Part shown: piece after piece, positions 32,711 through 44,479 of the stretch
Numbering within the stretch: the first letter of the stretch is position 1
How the letters are laid out: each line of letters opens with the position of its first letter
NCBI GenBank assembly: GCA_015680685.1
Contig: MNCI01021002.1
Coordinates: 164,927 to 228,926 of the forward strand
Direction: 5' to 3'
Length of the DNA stretch: 64,000 bases
Origin: Gnetum montanum
Taxonomy: Eukaryota > Streptophyta > Gnetopsida > Gnetales > Gnetaceae
The notes under the pieces: generated by a model
What the model was told of the DNA's origin: nothing
Databases searched by the model: none
Seen by the model: the letters and a program-made list of their open reading frames with translations, nothing else
Translations under genes and position numbers: made by a program

Positions 32711-33400
32711 TCAAGGCTTCATGGACGGGTCCATGTAAATCCTATGCTGGCATATCCTAGGATCTATTTCGATTAATTTAGGGTATGACCAAGCAAAGGT
32801 TGTTGACCATTTATTTATCACCTTCAGCAAACTCTCTTTTTTCTTGGGAGCAAGCTTTGCATTGATGATTACCGATTTTCTATTTTTAAGAGTCATGTAT
32901 TCTAGACTAGTGGGCAACGGTTTTAAATCTAGGGACTCTTGTTTAAATTCCTTAGGAATCTCCAACTTCCCCCAGTTAATGTTTTTAGAGTTAAGGGTTG
33001 GAAGTTGGTAACGAACTTGCTCAAGTGTGTCTGTGCTTTCAACATAAGCACTAGTTATCCCCTCAGTCAGTTCCATGCATGTTATCAAGTTGTTCTCTTG
33101 ATCAGCCATCAGCCACTAGGTGTTTTCTTGTCATGTGGTTGCTACATATAGGCACTTCTGTATGTCAATTTCTTGTGCACACCAATTGCATGTAGGAAAT
33201 GTTAAACTTCGCATCACCCATGATTTCTGCACACAATGACACCTGTGTCACTATATGCGATGCATGGAACTTTCTTCTTCTAAATCTTTCCAAAAGTATT
33301 GTTCTTGGATATTTCAAGGGAAAGATTATAGATTCCTAGGCGTGCATCTATTGTAGTTAGCCATGTCCTTCCCATTATTATCAAGAAGTCCCCTTTGTCA
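32711..33400 (-). pseudogene. pol: T5 protease-RT spacer
   Basis: An open block of 132 codons (32711-33109) starts MADQENNLITCMELTEG and includes INWGKLEIPKEF, LKPLPTSLEYMTLKNRK and INKWSTTFAWSYPKLIEIDPRI, then the HRIYMDPSMKP lead-in to RT. Equivalent acidic blocks occur in T2, T4 (39939-40175) and T6 (58802-59035). Its function is unknown; in the polyprotein it links protease and RT. Confidence 0.75.
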
Positions 33401-33690
33401 TTGTTTATTTAGATCACCAGGAAATCAGCTAGGTATGATCAACCACCTACGGTGGTAACAATGTCCTCAACCTACCCCAAAGAAACAGTGATGGACTAAT
33501 CAGCCAGCTCTAAGCAAATATTGCTCTTCTTAAGTGGAGGCAGGTTCCAGGTTTTATACAATCCTTGTGAAATTAAGTTGACTCCGAAGCCTGAGTTAAG
33601 AAGAGCCTTATGAGGTTCATTCCCAGCGACTTGGAGATAAATTAGGGGGCTTCCAGGATTAGAGAATTTCTTGGGAAGGTGGCCCACCTT
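33400..33690 (-). pseudogene. pol: T5 protease
   Basis: Active-site strand LLNSGFGVNLIS at about 33575-33612: the catalytic Asp of the family DSG motif is Asn, so this copy is inactive. Flanking GNEPHKA and LYKTWNLPPLKKSNICLELAD (about 33496-33560, cited in part) match the other copies. An upstream stop separates it from the gag linker. Confidence 0.75.
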
Positions 33691-33693
33691 AAT

Positions 33694-34340
33694 CTAGTCA
33701 GTAAGGGTATGTGTTAACATAACAGTTTGCATTGGCCTCAATTTTTGGTTTGAAGGGGGTCTCGAAACCCTATTTGGTACGAAGGTGTTTAGATGTTCAA
33801 CTACTTGTGAGGGTGAGGGCTTGGTTGGATTGTTTGTTCTAAAGAAAGGTCTTTTCGACATAAGATTGTCAAGACAAACTAAGAATTGTGGATTGGAAGC
33901 CCTCGTGACATTGGGTTGTTGCAGTTGAGTGGGAAATACCTTTGGCATTGTTGGAGTGGTTGGTGGTCGAGCTACTGGCATAAGAGGTGCAGATAGATTT
34001 GAAGGATGACATGCATATGGAGTGTTTCTTCTAGGAGGGGAAGTTTGAAAATACTCTTGAACTAGGTAGTGATGTTGTGGGGTTACGTGACCCATAGAGT
34101 CACTTGGAAAAATCGGCTGCTACACATAGTAGCCATACCGATCTGGTTGCCGGTAAGGGTATTGTTGCCTAAGCGGTGGCAGCCCCCATGACTGTGGGTG
34201 TTGCCACTGCTGGTGTTGCCTGATGGGTTGTGGTGGAGTTCCACTTGGATAGTACATTAACGGTTGGTGGAACTGTCTTAAGTTACCTTGGGGATAAGGT
34301 AACCTTCAGGGTGCCTACCATCTGTTAAGTCTCAGGTTGA
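33694..34340 (-). pseudogene. gag: T5 gag-protease linker, Pro/Gln-rich
   Basis: An open block of 133 codons (33694-34095) is rich in Pro, Thr, Gln and Ser (FPTQLQQPNVT, PPSNQKLRP). It continues upstream through Gln/Tyr/Pro-rich sequence near 34130-34260. T6 has the same type of linker at 59873-60142 (YPYRQPDSYGYYVQQPSS). Such linkers are flexible; no catalytic role is suggested. Confidence 0.7.
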
Positions 34341-36246
34341 GTGCATACACCCCAGACTCTTATAAATGTGAGATGATTGGACAACACCCTTTAGGATGGT
34401 CATATTGGCAGATCTCACATCCACCATCATTGTCTATATCTAAATCCATAACCTTATTGAAGATAGTAATTTTTCCCTTACCTTTGTTATGTGCATGTCC
34501 TGAATCTCTCCGCTTTTTCTTGTCCTTGTCACTACTTCATTCCTCCTTAGACTCTTCTACAATTTTTAGGACAGTTTCAAGTCTAGAGTCTAAGGTATCC
34601 CACAATTGATCCACCTTAGCCAACACTTCAGTTGTTAGCTTTTGAAGCAGAAATGTTTTTCTATTCACCAACTCTTCGAGTGGTGACTCATCCTCTTCAT
34701 CGTAGAATCTTACTCCCTTCTTTTGGAGGGAAGGATCATAATTATATTCTTTTGCGCTCTCTCTTTTCTGTAGCTCCCCTTCTTCTTTGGCTACTTGCTC
34801 CAACAATTGATAAATTTCATGGGATCTAAGTTCTGATAATCTCCCTTGGGCATAAGTTCCAAGGATTCTCCTAGTCTCATATCTTAGCCCATCTACGAGG
34901 TAGCGGAGTTGATCTCATTGTGCATAACCATGGCCCGGGCAACGATGTAGCAATGCATAATATCGGTCCATGGTAGCATCCAAGGGTTCATGAGTACCTT
35001 ACTTCCATTCTTGGATCTGCTTATGCAAGTTAGACACTCTAGAGTACGTTTGGTATTTATTGTTGAACAACTCTAACATCATACTCCATCTCTTAATGGT
35101 TTTCAGCTCTAAGAATCTGTACCAACTCTCTGCTTCCTTTATGAGTGTCCTAGGAAACAACTTTAATTTCTACCACTTGTTCTCTATGTTTTGCAAGGTG
35201 TAGACATTGTGGAATGCCTGTAAATGATTCTACAAATCAGCATTGTATCCCTCCTCGAACTGTGGGATATTATTCATGTTTAAGAGCTTGATCCAGCTAT
35301 CTTTTGATGCCTTGTAGGTATCCTAACTGCCTCTATTATATCTAGCATACTTTGGGTTGAAAGTAGGGGCTCGTCATGATAATATCTTTCATGATGTCTA
35401 TGATGTCTACATTGTTCCCTACTTTCCCTTCGTTCATGCCTTGATTTTCTTGACTGCCCTCATCCTCTCTCTTGACTCTCTCGTCGAGGTCTCTCATTTT
35501 GTCTACCTCTATCCTCACCATTATGCTCTTGGTGGCTACGCCCTGGGTGAATGGTGTGATGAAGGAGAAGAAGAAGGAGAACCATCTCCATGATGATGTT
35601 TATTACCTTCTTTTCGGCTACTACGACCCCGATCATGATGACGATCAGAATGCCCATCCTTGTTATGTGTTGTTGTTCCCTCAGTGAACAGTTGGTGTTC
35701 ACGGGGATCAGAACTAGGGTTGTGTATCATAGAGCGCAAGTTCTGATACCCCACCTCCTCACTATTGTTAGGAGGAGGAACATCATATTGTGAAGAACCT
35801 ATTAAGATAGGTCCACCACCCTTAACTTCTCTTATCATGGATGAAGCATTATGGGGGCCTTTACCCGTCAACGATGTGAGATAACTCTCTTGTCACTCAT
35901 CCCATTGATGTTGTGCTTCTGTGGAATGGTAGTCCCTTGCATTGTAATCGCATCCAATGTACTCAGCGTATAGTTGCGATGTGTCAATTCGTGCGAGGGC
36001 ATGAAGGAGCGTGTTGGGAATGGCTCTATCTAGAGGTAACATGATGTTACCTTCTAAATCTCTCCAATGAAGCTATTCATCTTGATGAAAGACAAAGGTA
36101 AATTTGGTTACATATTCATCATGATGAATGTACACCACACTGAATTCTTGAGGACCTGGTAGATTTTGGTTATGTGTTTGGTGTCGCCGACTGTCTCTTG
36201 TATGATCCCTAGGTGGTGAATTGCTTTTGTTCGAAGAAGAAGACAT
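34340..36246 (-). pseudogene. gag: T5 gag
   Basis: Start at the ATG with first base 36246 (MSSSSNKSNSPP), 180 bp after the primer site. Order: charged N-terminus; long open block 35536-35871 ending in a His/Asp/Arg/Ser-rich run (HSDRHHDRGRSS); capsid core near 34880-35320 (ERYNADL-like start near 35255, LQAFHNVYTLQN near 35210, ELFNNKYQTYSRVSNL near 35040, YAQGRLSEL near 34835); a Glu/Lys coiled-coil-like linker (34537-34806); then the knuckle CEICQYDHPKGCCPIISHL at about 34365-34425. About six stops interrupt it. It would assemble particles and bind element RNA. Confidence 0.8.
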
Positions 36247-36407
36247 TGTTATTTTATTCGATGTGCTGATTAACCATTATATAATTTTTTTCTTGTTTAA
36301 TTAATCCTAAGGGTTTGTTTAAGCTCCCAACGATGTGGATAATTTCCTATGTTCTACTAATCACACAAACACTTAGTCGCCAGCAATGGTGCCAATGATG
36401 AGTGGCG

Positions 36408-36408
36408 N
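36408..36408. other. Single-N assembly gap with duplicated flanks
   Basis: The 46 bases at 36362-36407 are repeated exactly at 36412-36457 on the other side of the N. They contain the primer site and the LTR border of T5. This looks like two overlapping contig ends that were not merged. Confidence 0.85.
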
Positions 36409-36427
36409 AAGCACACAAACACTTAGT

Positions 36428-36445
36428 CGCCAGCAATGGTGCCAA
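36428..36445 (-). promoter_or_regulatory. T5 primer binding site, tRNA-Asp type
   Basis: On the minus strand TTGGCACCATTGCTGGCG lies directly after the 5' LTR. A second copy at 36378-36395 belongs to the duplicated gap flank. Confidence 0.8.
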
Positions 36446-37096
36446 TGATGAGTGGCGAGGTACCCCTACACTCAAACATATGAATACGAGTGTTACACGC
36501 GTGATCTGGTCAAACTCCATAGACTAAGTGCCTACACGCCTTATGGAACACTTAAGGTTAATCATTCATTGTCTTCCCAGACTTACTTGTAGTTGTCACG
36601 GTTGTATGGTTAAGTAAGTCTAAGGTATGTGATTTTTATATCTTTTCTATTTTATCTCCTATGCTAAGAGGTGAAGGGTGAAGAGACTAATTGACTAACT
36701 TTAACTAACTAACTAAGCCTTAATTAACCTAGCATCAACATCCATTCCCACTTACCATTCACACCTTGAACCAATGCAACCTTGGTTACCAAACGCTATN
36801 GATTTGCTGAAATAAAGATCCGTTCACTTTGGAGCTCCTACTGCAGGCACATGGAAATTATTCTATCTCTGGAGAGGTAAAACTGCTACAGTTTTGCTAT
36901 GGTCTAGGCCTAGAATGAGAAACAAGGGAAAGCTACCTCTTATTTATAGACTTGGCGGTGCACTGCGATATCGCGTACGCGATATCGTGGGGGACGACGC
37001 GATATCGTGTACGCGATATCGTAAGGGATGCGATATCGCGGCAGATGCAATATTGCATAAGTGATATCGTGGCCCATGCAATATCGCGTCCCATCA
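36446..37096 (-). repeat. T5 5' LTR (right copy), collapsed at an N
   Basis: On the minus strand it starts TGATGGGACGCGATATTG at 37096 and ends CCACTCATCA-like at 36446. U3 has a perfect 22-bp palindrome at 36966-36987 (arms CGATATCGCGT) and several further GATATC sites. TATA box (minus) at 36941-36948. About 230 bp present in the left LTR (27588-27817) are missing at the N in 36800. Confidence 0.85.
36800..36800. other. Single-N gap hiding about 230 bp of LTR
   Basis: Left of the N the sequence equals 27488-27587. Right of it the sequence resumes at the equivalent of about 27818. The left LTR shows what is missing. Confidence 0.8.
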
Positions 37097-39330
37097 AAGA
37101 TCATGACTATTAGGACTATCATCCCATAGAGACACAACACAAATAAGATTGGCACCAAGAGAAGTGCCATAAAGCTATGAAGGGAAAACAATTGACTAAC
37201 CCCATATTCCTACTAAATCAAAATGACAAGGAGGACTCTCCCTCTAAGGGTTCTCAACATGAAGATTCTCCATCCTTTGGCTCTAGTGAAGGGGGCTTGA
37301 ACCTAAACTTACAGTCCACTATCAACAATCCAAGTTTAAGCAAAAGTGGAAGTTAAGGTAGGTGCTTAGGCAAGCATCATGATGATGAAAACTTAATGAT
37401 TGTGGTTGTGAAAAGTGGAGAGAAGGTGGCAAACATTGTGGTGATGGTAGTCTTCCTCCTTCTTTACCCTCTTCATCTACATCTTCTTCTTTCTCCTTTG
37501 AATTTGATTAAAATTGCAAGGGATGAAACCATGATGGAGGTGAACAGCAGGATAATAATCATACACCTTACCATGACTGAAGGGGTAGCAAAGGACATTA
37601 TAAGCATCATCAAAATCATGATGATGATGAACCTTTGTTGGTAACTTGAAGCATGTTGAACATTAGAGAGGCAATGAGAATTCCAACCAAGCTTGTGAAA
37701 GATAGCAAAATCAAGAGGTTGGATATGAACAATATCCCTAGATTTGAGGAGAGATATAACTTAGATCCATAGACCCATCTCCAAGCCTTTCATGATGCTT
37801 ATGCCTTCCAAAATATCAAATATGACTAGCAAAAACTTAAGATATTTCCTAGGATACTCACAAAAGAGGTAGAAAGTTGAAACTACTCTTTAGTTCTAGA
37901 ATCAATTCATAGATGGAGTACGATACTTGAGCTATTTAATGAAAAATATTAGACATACTCTCAAGTGTCCAATTTGAGAAAGAAAATCCAAGGTTGACAA
38001 CAAGTAACACATGAATCCTTGGATGTAACCATGGGTAGGTATTATTTCCTTTTTCACAAATAACCTAGCCATGGTTATTCTCAACAAGAGTAGCTTTTCC
38101 ATATCATAGATGGGCTCTAATCAAAAACAACAAGAACTCTTAAGATCTATGCCCAAGGGAAACTATCAAAACTAAGGATCTATTAGATTCAAAGGTTGAT
38201 TGAGAAGGTTGCAAAAGAAGAAGATGAATTGAAGAAATGAAAAAGTGCTAAAGAACAGAACCAAGATCCTTCCATCAAAAAAAGGAAGGTCTAATTCTAT
38301 GATAGTGAGGGGGAGACATCACTTGATGAAATGGTGCAGAAAAAAACCTTACCAATTCAAAAATCTATTTCTAAAATTTTTGCCAAGGTGGAAAAAATTT
38401 GAAAATATTTGGATAAAAAATTCTAAACAACACTAAAATTTGTAGAAGAATCCAAAGAGCAAAGTAGTGATCGTGATCTGGGGAGAAGGAAAAAAGCTAA
38501 ATGTGCCTACTAAAGGGGTAAGGGAAAGGCTGTTGTAGTAGAAGAGGTTGTGGAGTTAGAATTAGATGATGATGGTTGGTGTAACATCTACCAATATGAA
38601 CATCCTATGGGATGTTGCCCTCTTGTGTCACACTTAAAAGGAACCTAGGATGTATGCTTTGAATCCTAGGTTGCAAAGAAGGTAAGCACCTAAAAGATTA
38701 CCTTATCCTCAAGACAATCCCAGGAAATTCCACCAACAACAAGTTTACTATCCAAGTGAAGCTCCACCACAACCATATGAGGAGTATCATCAATAGAAGC
38801 ATCCATAGTCATGGGGATGCTACAAGCAAGGTAGCAATACCTTTACAAGTAGCTAGATCTGTATGGGTACTATGTTCAACAACCCATGTCTTCATGTGAC
38901 TCTTCTAATCACATTTCTTTTCAGCATCACTACTACCTTTGAAGTACTATAAAACTCATTCTCCATCTCGAAGAAAATCCCCACATCCTTACATGCTTCT
39001 TATACTTTTGTGCATGCCCCTCCACCCTTAATGCAATTACCACTTGCTCCATCCATGTAGGATTGGTTTCCTATGTAGCTACAACAACATAATGCTACCA
39101 AGGTTGTTAACTTACAATCAATCCCTTTGCCAAGTGGTTCAGAACCTAGACCCAAAAAAGACCATGCTAATGAACCAATAGCCCTATAAATCCCTCATTG
39201 ACTTATGTGGTTGGTTGCCCCATATTTCCTTCATCCTCTACACCTATTCCTTTCTAGAACCCTTCAAACCAAATGCTTGCCAAAATCTACATAGTCATGT
39301 TAACCCACATTGTATTTGATTAGATTAAAG
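37097..39330 (+). pseudogene. gag: T4 gag body and linker
   Basis: Resumes after T5. The N-terminal Ser/acidic part is at 37150-37640. The capsid core starts near 37715 (LDMNNIPRFEERYNLDP) and includes LQAFHDAYAFQNIKYD (37780), ELFNEKY (about 37933) and IYAQGKLSKLR near 38143. The linker holds KVAKEEDELKK (38205) and VEESKEQSSDRD (38440). The knuckle at about 38575-38640 reads CNIYQYEHPMGCCPLVSHL, with Tyr at the second Cys. A Pro/His/Tyr-rich linker reaches about 39330. Numerous stops occur. Confidence 0.75.
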
Positions 39331-40200
39331 CCAACAATATTCTTAGGAATAGAGCTAATTTAAGAGGTCCTCTCATTTGCTTGCAAATTGTTGGAAATGA
39401 TCCATGCAAGGCTCTTTTTGATTCAAGTTTTGATGTCAATTTGATTTCTCACAAAATGTACACAACCTGGAACCTACCTTCTTTTAAGAAAAGCAACATT
39501 CATTTAGAATTAGTAGATTAATCCACCACTATTTCCTTAGTATTAGTGAAGGACATTGTGACCACTGCCTGCGGGTGGTACTATCCTACCAATTTCCTAA
39601 TGATCAAGGTCAATAACTACAAGGGGGATTTCCTAATCATTATGGAAAAGGCTTGGTTGAGCACTGTTAATGCATGAATAGGTATCAGAGATCTTTCCAT
39701 GAAAATTTCCAAGGAAATTGAGTTTGGAAAGATTAATAAGAAGAGAGTTCCATGCATCGTGTACAATGATACAAAGTGAAAGTGTATGCAGAAGTTATGG
39801 TCTATTAAAACCACATCAATCAAAGCATGTAGATAATGTGTAGATGAATCTGAAATCGAAGAGTGCTTGCATGTAGTAGCCACAAAGTAGGAGGGCATCC
39901 ATTGGCTAATAGTTGATCTTGAAAGAAATACACTTTGCATGGAACCAACTGAGAGTCTAACTTGTGCCTATGTTGAAGGCATGGATGAACTAGAGAAAGT
40001 TCATTGCCAACTCCTTGATGATGAACCTAATGATAATTATTGGGGAGAGTTGAAAATCCATGACAATTTTAAACGTGAGCCCTTAGAGTTAAAAACTCTA
40101 CATGTCGACATAAAGTATGCATTCTTGAAAAATGACAAGCTTGTAATAATCAATGCCAACCTTGCTCCTATATAGAAAGAGAAGTAGTTGAATGCAGTTA
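39330..40200 (+). pseudogene. pol: T4 protease and protease-RT spacer
   Basis: Protease active site FDSSFDVNLIS near 39417-39450: Asp and Ser are kept but the Gly is Ser, so it is probably inactive. MYTTWNLPSFKKSNIHLELVD follows (39460-39520, cited in part), then GDFLIIMEKAWLSTV near 39630. The spacer is open at 39939-40175 (MEPTESLTCAYVEGMDELEK; NYWGELKIHDNF), the same acidic block as in T5 and T6. Stops lie at the junctions. Confidence 0.75.
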
Positions 40201-41165
40201 ACAAATGGCCAACAACCTTTTCTTGGTCATATCTTTAATTCATTTGGATTGATCCTAGGATATTCTAGCATTGCATCTATACTAATCCTTCCATCAAGCC
40301 AAAAAGGTAACCACAATGGTGGCTAAACCCCAAATTGAAGTAGATCATCAAAGAGGAAATTGGACAACTCCTTACGGTGAGGTTCATCTATCTATTTATA
40401 GATAGTGAGTGAGTTAGCCCACTTATGATTATGCCAAAGAAAGATGGCAAGTGGAGGGCGTGTATTGATTTCAAGCTATTAAACATGATGATGTTCAAAG
40501 ATCATTTTCCATTGCCATTTGTAGACCAAGTGTTGGATACTATCTTTGGGCATTGCTATTACAACTTTTTGGATGGTTATAGTGGCTATAACTAGATTTA
40601 GATCACACCAAAGAAGCAAGCCAAAACTATATTCAGAAGTACCTAGGAAACTTTCACATATTGAAAGATGTCATTTGGTCTATGCAACGCTTTTGCAACT
40701 TTCCAATGCCTTGTCTTTCGAATTTCTTAGCAGCAAATTGGTAGCAAGATGGAAGTTTTCATGAATGAATTTTCCACTTATGGTGCTACATTTGAGCAAG
40801 CCCTGAACCACCTTGAGCAAGTGCTTAAAAGGTGTGTGGAGACCAATCTTCGATACAATTGGCAAAAGAGCCATCTCATGATCTACGAAGGCATTGTGTT
40901 TGAGCACAAAATCTCACAAGCAAGGATTGAGGTGGATTATAAAAAGATTAGGATCATCCAAGGAATAACCCATTAGCCAGAAATCATTAAAGATGTCTGG
41001 TCATTTCTTGGACACACTTGTTACTACTAGTGATTCATAGAAAGTTTCTCTATGATGACTAAACTATTGGTTGAGCTTACAAAGTAAGATGCTCTATTCA
41101 TATGGACTAAGGAATGCGAAAAAACATTGCAGCAAACTTAAGGAAAAGAGTGTAGAAACTCTAAT
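40200..41165 (+). pseudogene. pol: T4 reverse transcriptase
   Basis: VSPLMIMPKKDGKWRACIDF (about 40414-40472), MMMFKDHFPLPFVDQVLD (about 40487-40540), FLDGYSGYN (40570), MSFGLCNAFATFQCLV (about 40669) and the catalytic centre MEVFMNEFSTYG at 40749-40784. FMDD has become FMNE, so both metal-binding Asp residues are lost. RCVETNLRYNWQKSHLM follows (40831-40880), then GITH, a stop, and the connection to about 41165. Many stops occur. Confidence 0.85.
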
Positions 41166-41560
41166 TCTACAAGCACCTAATTGGTCCCATCTATTTCAAA
41201 TTATGATGAATGCATCAAATTATGCCTTGGAAGCTATTCTTATGTAGTTGAACAATCAGAGACATCCTTATTATATCTACTATGCAAACTGAAGCATTGT
41301 AGATGCATAGCTCAATTACACCACAATAGAAAAAGCACTAATGGCAATGATGTATGACTTGAGAAATTTAGGCACTATGTGCTTAGATACAAGGTATTTA
41401 TACACACTGATCAAAGTGTCATTTTCTTCCTCATGAATAAGCCAATGGTGAGCCCCTATGTCATATGATGGCTAGTGATCTTACAATGGTAGATTGAAAG
41501 GGAACTAAGAACATTGTCATTGATCAATAATCTCAGTTATGATGGGATAACAAAGAGGAG
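41165..41560 (+). pseudogene. pol: T4 RNase H remnant
   Basis: The start is shifted (PSISNYDECIKLCLG near 41190 in one frame; MMNASNYALEA-like in another). LEKFRHYVLRYKVFIHTDQSVIFFLMNKPMVSP (about 41358-41450, cited as landmarks) holds the third catalytic position as Asp. The closing DHLSRL motif is damaged near 41520. It is inactive. Confidence 0.75.
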
Positions 41561-41739
41561 GAGCACTTGCTCTCTAATTAATTTCCTAATGAACTCCTCT
41601 TTGCCAATGTAATAAATGAACAAGTGTCCATTGAACTAAAATAGTACAATGGCATTCTCACTTATCTTCTTACTCAGGAAATGCCATAAGACTTGGACCA
41701 CTAGAAGAAACAATAGTTTCTTCATCAAGCCAAATGATT

Positions 41740-42960
41740 TATGGAAATCAATGGATACATTTACAAGGTATGCATCAATTCTCTAATTCGTTGGTGTGTC
41801 CTTGATGCTAATCAACTACATGTTCTCCAAGATGCTCATGAAGGTCCTTGTGGGGGCCACTATGTAGGAAGATGCATGATCATTAAGATCCTGATGGCAG
41901 GGTATTACTCGCCAAAAATCTTTAGAAATGCCCACCAATTCATTTTCTCTTGTGAATGCTATCAACAAGATGGTGGGATAATCACTCAAATGGAGGGGCC
42001 TTAGTAGTGGGTCCAACCATTGGAATCCTTTGATATCTAAGGCATTGATTTCATGGGTCCCATCACACCCATGTCAAATGGAAAAGAAAACATAATAGCC
42101 ATCATTAACTATTGTACCAAATAGGTAAAAGCAGTAGTTATCACTGATTGTACATCTTCCATTATTGCATGATTTAAACAATAAAATGTTGTAAAAAGGT
42201 TTGGAGTGCCACATGCACTAATTTCTTACAATGATACTCATTTTATAGGTGCTAATTTTCACAATATTATGCAACACTTAGGGGTTGAACATAAATTAAC
42301 AACACCTTACCACCCCCAAGCCAATGCTCAAGCTAAGGTTACCAATAGAGAGATCACCAAGATTTTAACAAAAATAGTTCGCAAATATAAGAGAGACTAG
42401 AGCACAAAACTTAACAATGCACTTTGGGCCTACCACTCCACATGGAAACTCCCTATAGGCTACTCTCCCTAGGAGCTGATGTATGGAAAAATTACCAACT
42501 CTTCCTATCCAATCCAAGGTTTACACACTTTCTACAACCTATGACCTCAACCTTAACCTTAGCCTAGCATAGAAAGAAAGATTGATCAAACTTAATGTGC
42601 TAGATGAGAATAGATTAGTAGCCCTATCTTTAAATGAAGTTCACAAGGCATTCAACAAACAATGCCATGACCTTAGAATAAGGAACATCAAATTTAAACT
42701 TGGAGATAAGGTCCTTTACTGGAACCCCACACATGTTCCACAATGAACCAAGTTCCAAACATTGTGGAAAGGACCTTATATCATTTATGAAACCTTTCCT
42801 TCTGGGTCCATGTTGATCCACAAACCTAAGAGCCCAAACAAAAAGCAGTTGGTCAACATACAATAGCTTACCATGAGCCCATGCAAGCCAGTGCAAGCAA
42901 CACCTTATTAGATGGACAACCTTGCTCAATTTTTCAAATCTCCTTCTTACAACTTACTCA
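41740..42960 (+). pseudogene. pol: T4 integrase
   Basis: Zinc part in an open block 41741-42004: HEGPCGGHYVGR (about 41837) and SCECYQQDGGI (about 41948), where the Cys pair is disturbed. Core: GIDFMGPI at about 42042-42066 keeps the first Asp. The second motif reads SYNDTHFIGANF at 42224 (Asp replaced by Asn-Asp shift), and the third AQAKVTNREITK (about 42325) has Lys for the catalytic Glu. The C-terminal part runs through STKLNNALWAYHS (42400) and LWKGPYIIYETFPSG (42760) to about 42960. It is inactive. Confidence 0.85.
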
Positions 42961-42969
42961 TGGGAGAGA

Positions 42970-44300
42970 TGGCCATCTATGCTAACCAATTTAAGTGGCT
43001 TCTCAATTTTTGAACCTTTTTTTTACATGTTTTTGTTTTACACTTTCTTTGTTTTTTTACCTTTTTATTTTTATTTTACACCTTGTTTTTTTTCCAATTT
43101 TTATTTTACAACATCATTACTACATTTTGAATTTCTTGAATATTTTACAATTACTTTTATATTTGACATTATTTTCATGTGAATATTTCTTCTTATTTTC
43201 TAATAAAATGATTTGTTGCCAATAGGACATAGTGATGCTGTAGTTGTTGTTAATGATGGCTTTTACTTAATATTTTTGATTGCTAATGTTTGGTTTCTAT
43301 ATTTGAATTTTAATAATTGATGAATAAGACAATGTTTCTTTTTCATAGAATAGGCAATGAGTCCATGTCATCCACCCATCCACCAACTCTATGATCTTCC
43401 TTATTTTGGGAACATGAGGCTTCTTTTTCATTAATGAAACTTTAATGAACTTGTGAGCTTATTAGTTTCCAAACTTGGAAAAGATTCAAAAAATTTGAAA
43501 AGGGTGTGACTTTCAGGGAATTCAACACTCTTTATGCCTTTCACCTTACTTAAGTGCATGAGTGTTTTTCATAGATTTCTTACTGTTCTATGTTGACCAA
43601 TAACAGAAAGTTAATAAGTCCTTGCATGGTATGGTTGCCATCCAAAATCTATAAAAACATATTAAGAAAAGAGAAGAAGAAAGATGAAAACTCAAAGCAC
43701 ACCACTTAGATAAAATAATGGGCTACAAGCACTATTTATGGGACTAGAAAGACATGTTACCCATGTTTGAAGGTCCCCTCTAACTAAGGCCCTTTCTCAC
43801 TTCTTGCTTCTCTTTTCATCTCCAATAAGAAATGGTGATTGATTTGTGGGGAAATTCTTGTATCTCAAGGAGGTGGTATGGTCTTAGAGTGGCAATGCAA
43901 AGTCACTAACAGTGGTTGGTTTTGATCTGGACTAAGGATGAACTTTATTGGGTCATTTAACCATAGAATCTACAAGGAACTTCATGTGACCATCATTAGA
44001 AATTCCATTCCACTTTCTCTCTCATCCATCAATGCTTTCCATCATTCACCTCATTGCCAATTTCTATGTCTTGTTTAATATCTTAGTTTGATGTGTTAAA
44101 ATTCTTAGGTAGATTCTTTTGGATTGGGTCCTTAATTTTTCATGATCATTAATTAACTATGGGACCCATGGACTCCTTAGTTGAGGTTATGCAAAAGGAA
44201 AAAGGACATGTGCTTGCTACGGGAAAAACACACTTGCATATGCCATGGTTGGAATAATTAATCTTCTTATCCCTAGGCACTTTTGTAATCAAATCTTTCA
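42970..44300 (+). other. T4 conserved non-coding block
   Basis: T-rich tract with TTTTACA words (43020-43160), CACCCATCCACCAACTCTATG near 43373 (cited in part), AAGCACACCACTTAGA near 43697, ACTAAGGCCCTTTCTCAC near 43784, and an ACACACTTGCATATGCC landmark at 44227. The Phe-rich frames 42922-43225 come from the T-rich tract. Confidence 0.65.
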
Positions 44301-44479
44301 TATGTCCCATCAATCCATCCAACTGTGTGCTCCTTTAAGGCATTTCTTCATCATTCTTCCAATTGAAAACCTCCATTTCTATGAACTATCAATCCCTCTT
44401 CATGCATTTCATCGTGTTCTTACATTTTTGGGCTTCCAAAGGACTTCAATTTCATGTAAAAATTCCTTATATTCCTTGA

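Larger units (their letters stand above)
27223..37096 (-). mobile_element. T5: Athila/Tat-like element, best preserved copy, inside T4 gag
   Basis: A minus-strand element with both LTRs (left one partly in the gap), polypurine region, conserved non-coding block, integrase, RNase H, RT, spacer, protease, linker, gag and a primer site next to the right LTR (36446-37096). It lacks the extra gene of T1 and T4. It interrupts T4 gag: T4 sequence ends in the gap and resumes at 37097. It is the youngest layer of this nest by position, and its frames are the longest, but gag, protease and RT still carry stops or shifts. Confidence 0.85.

Noticed and set aside
35357-35793. Plus-strand frames of 67-78 codons over T5 gag
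   Set aside because: They are antisense to the His/Ser/Arg-rich gag block, which has clear counterparts in other copies.
42922-43225. Hydrophobic Phe-rich frames that might suggest an env-like membrane protein
   Set aside because: They come from the T-rich tract (TTTTAC words) present after integrase in all copies, in different frames and on either strand. The amino-acid pattern follows base composition.
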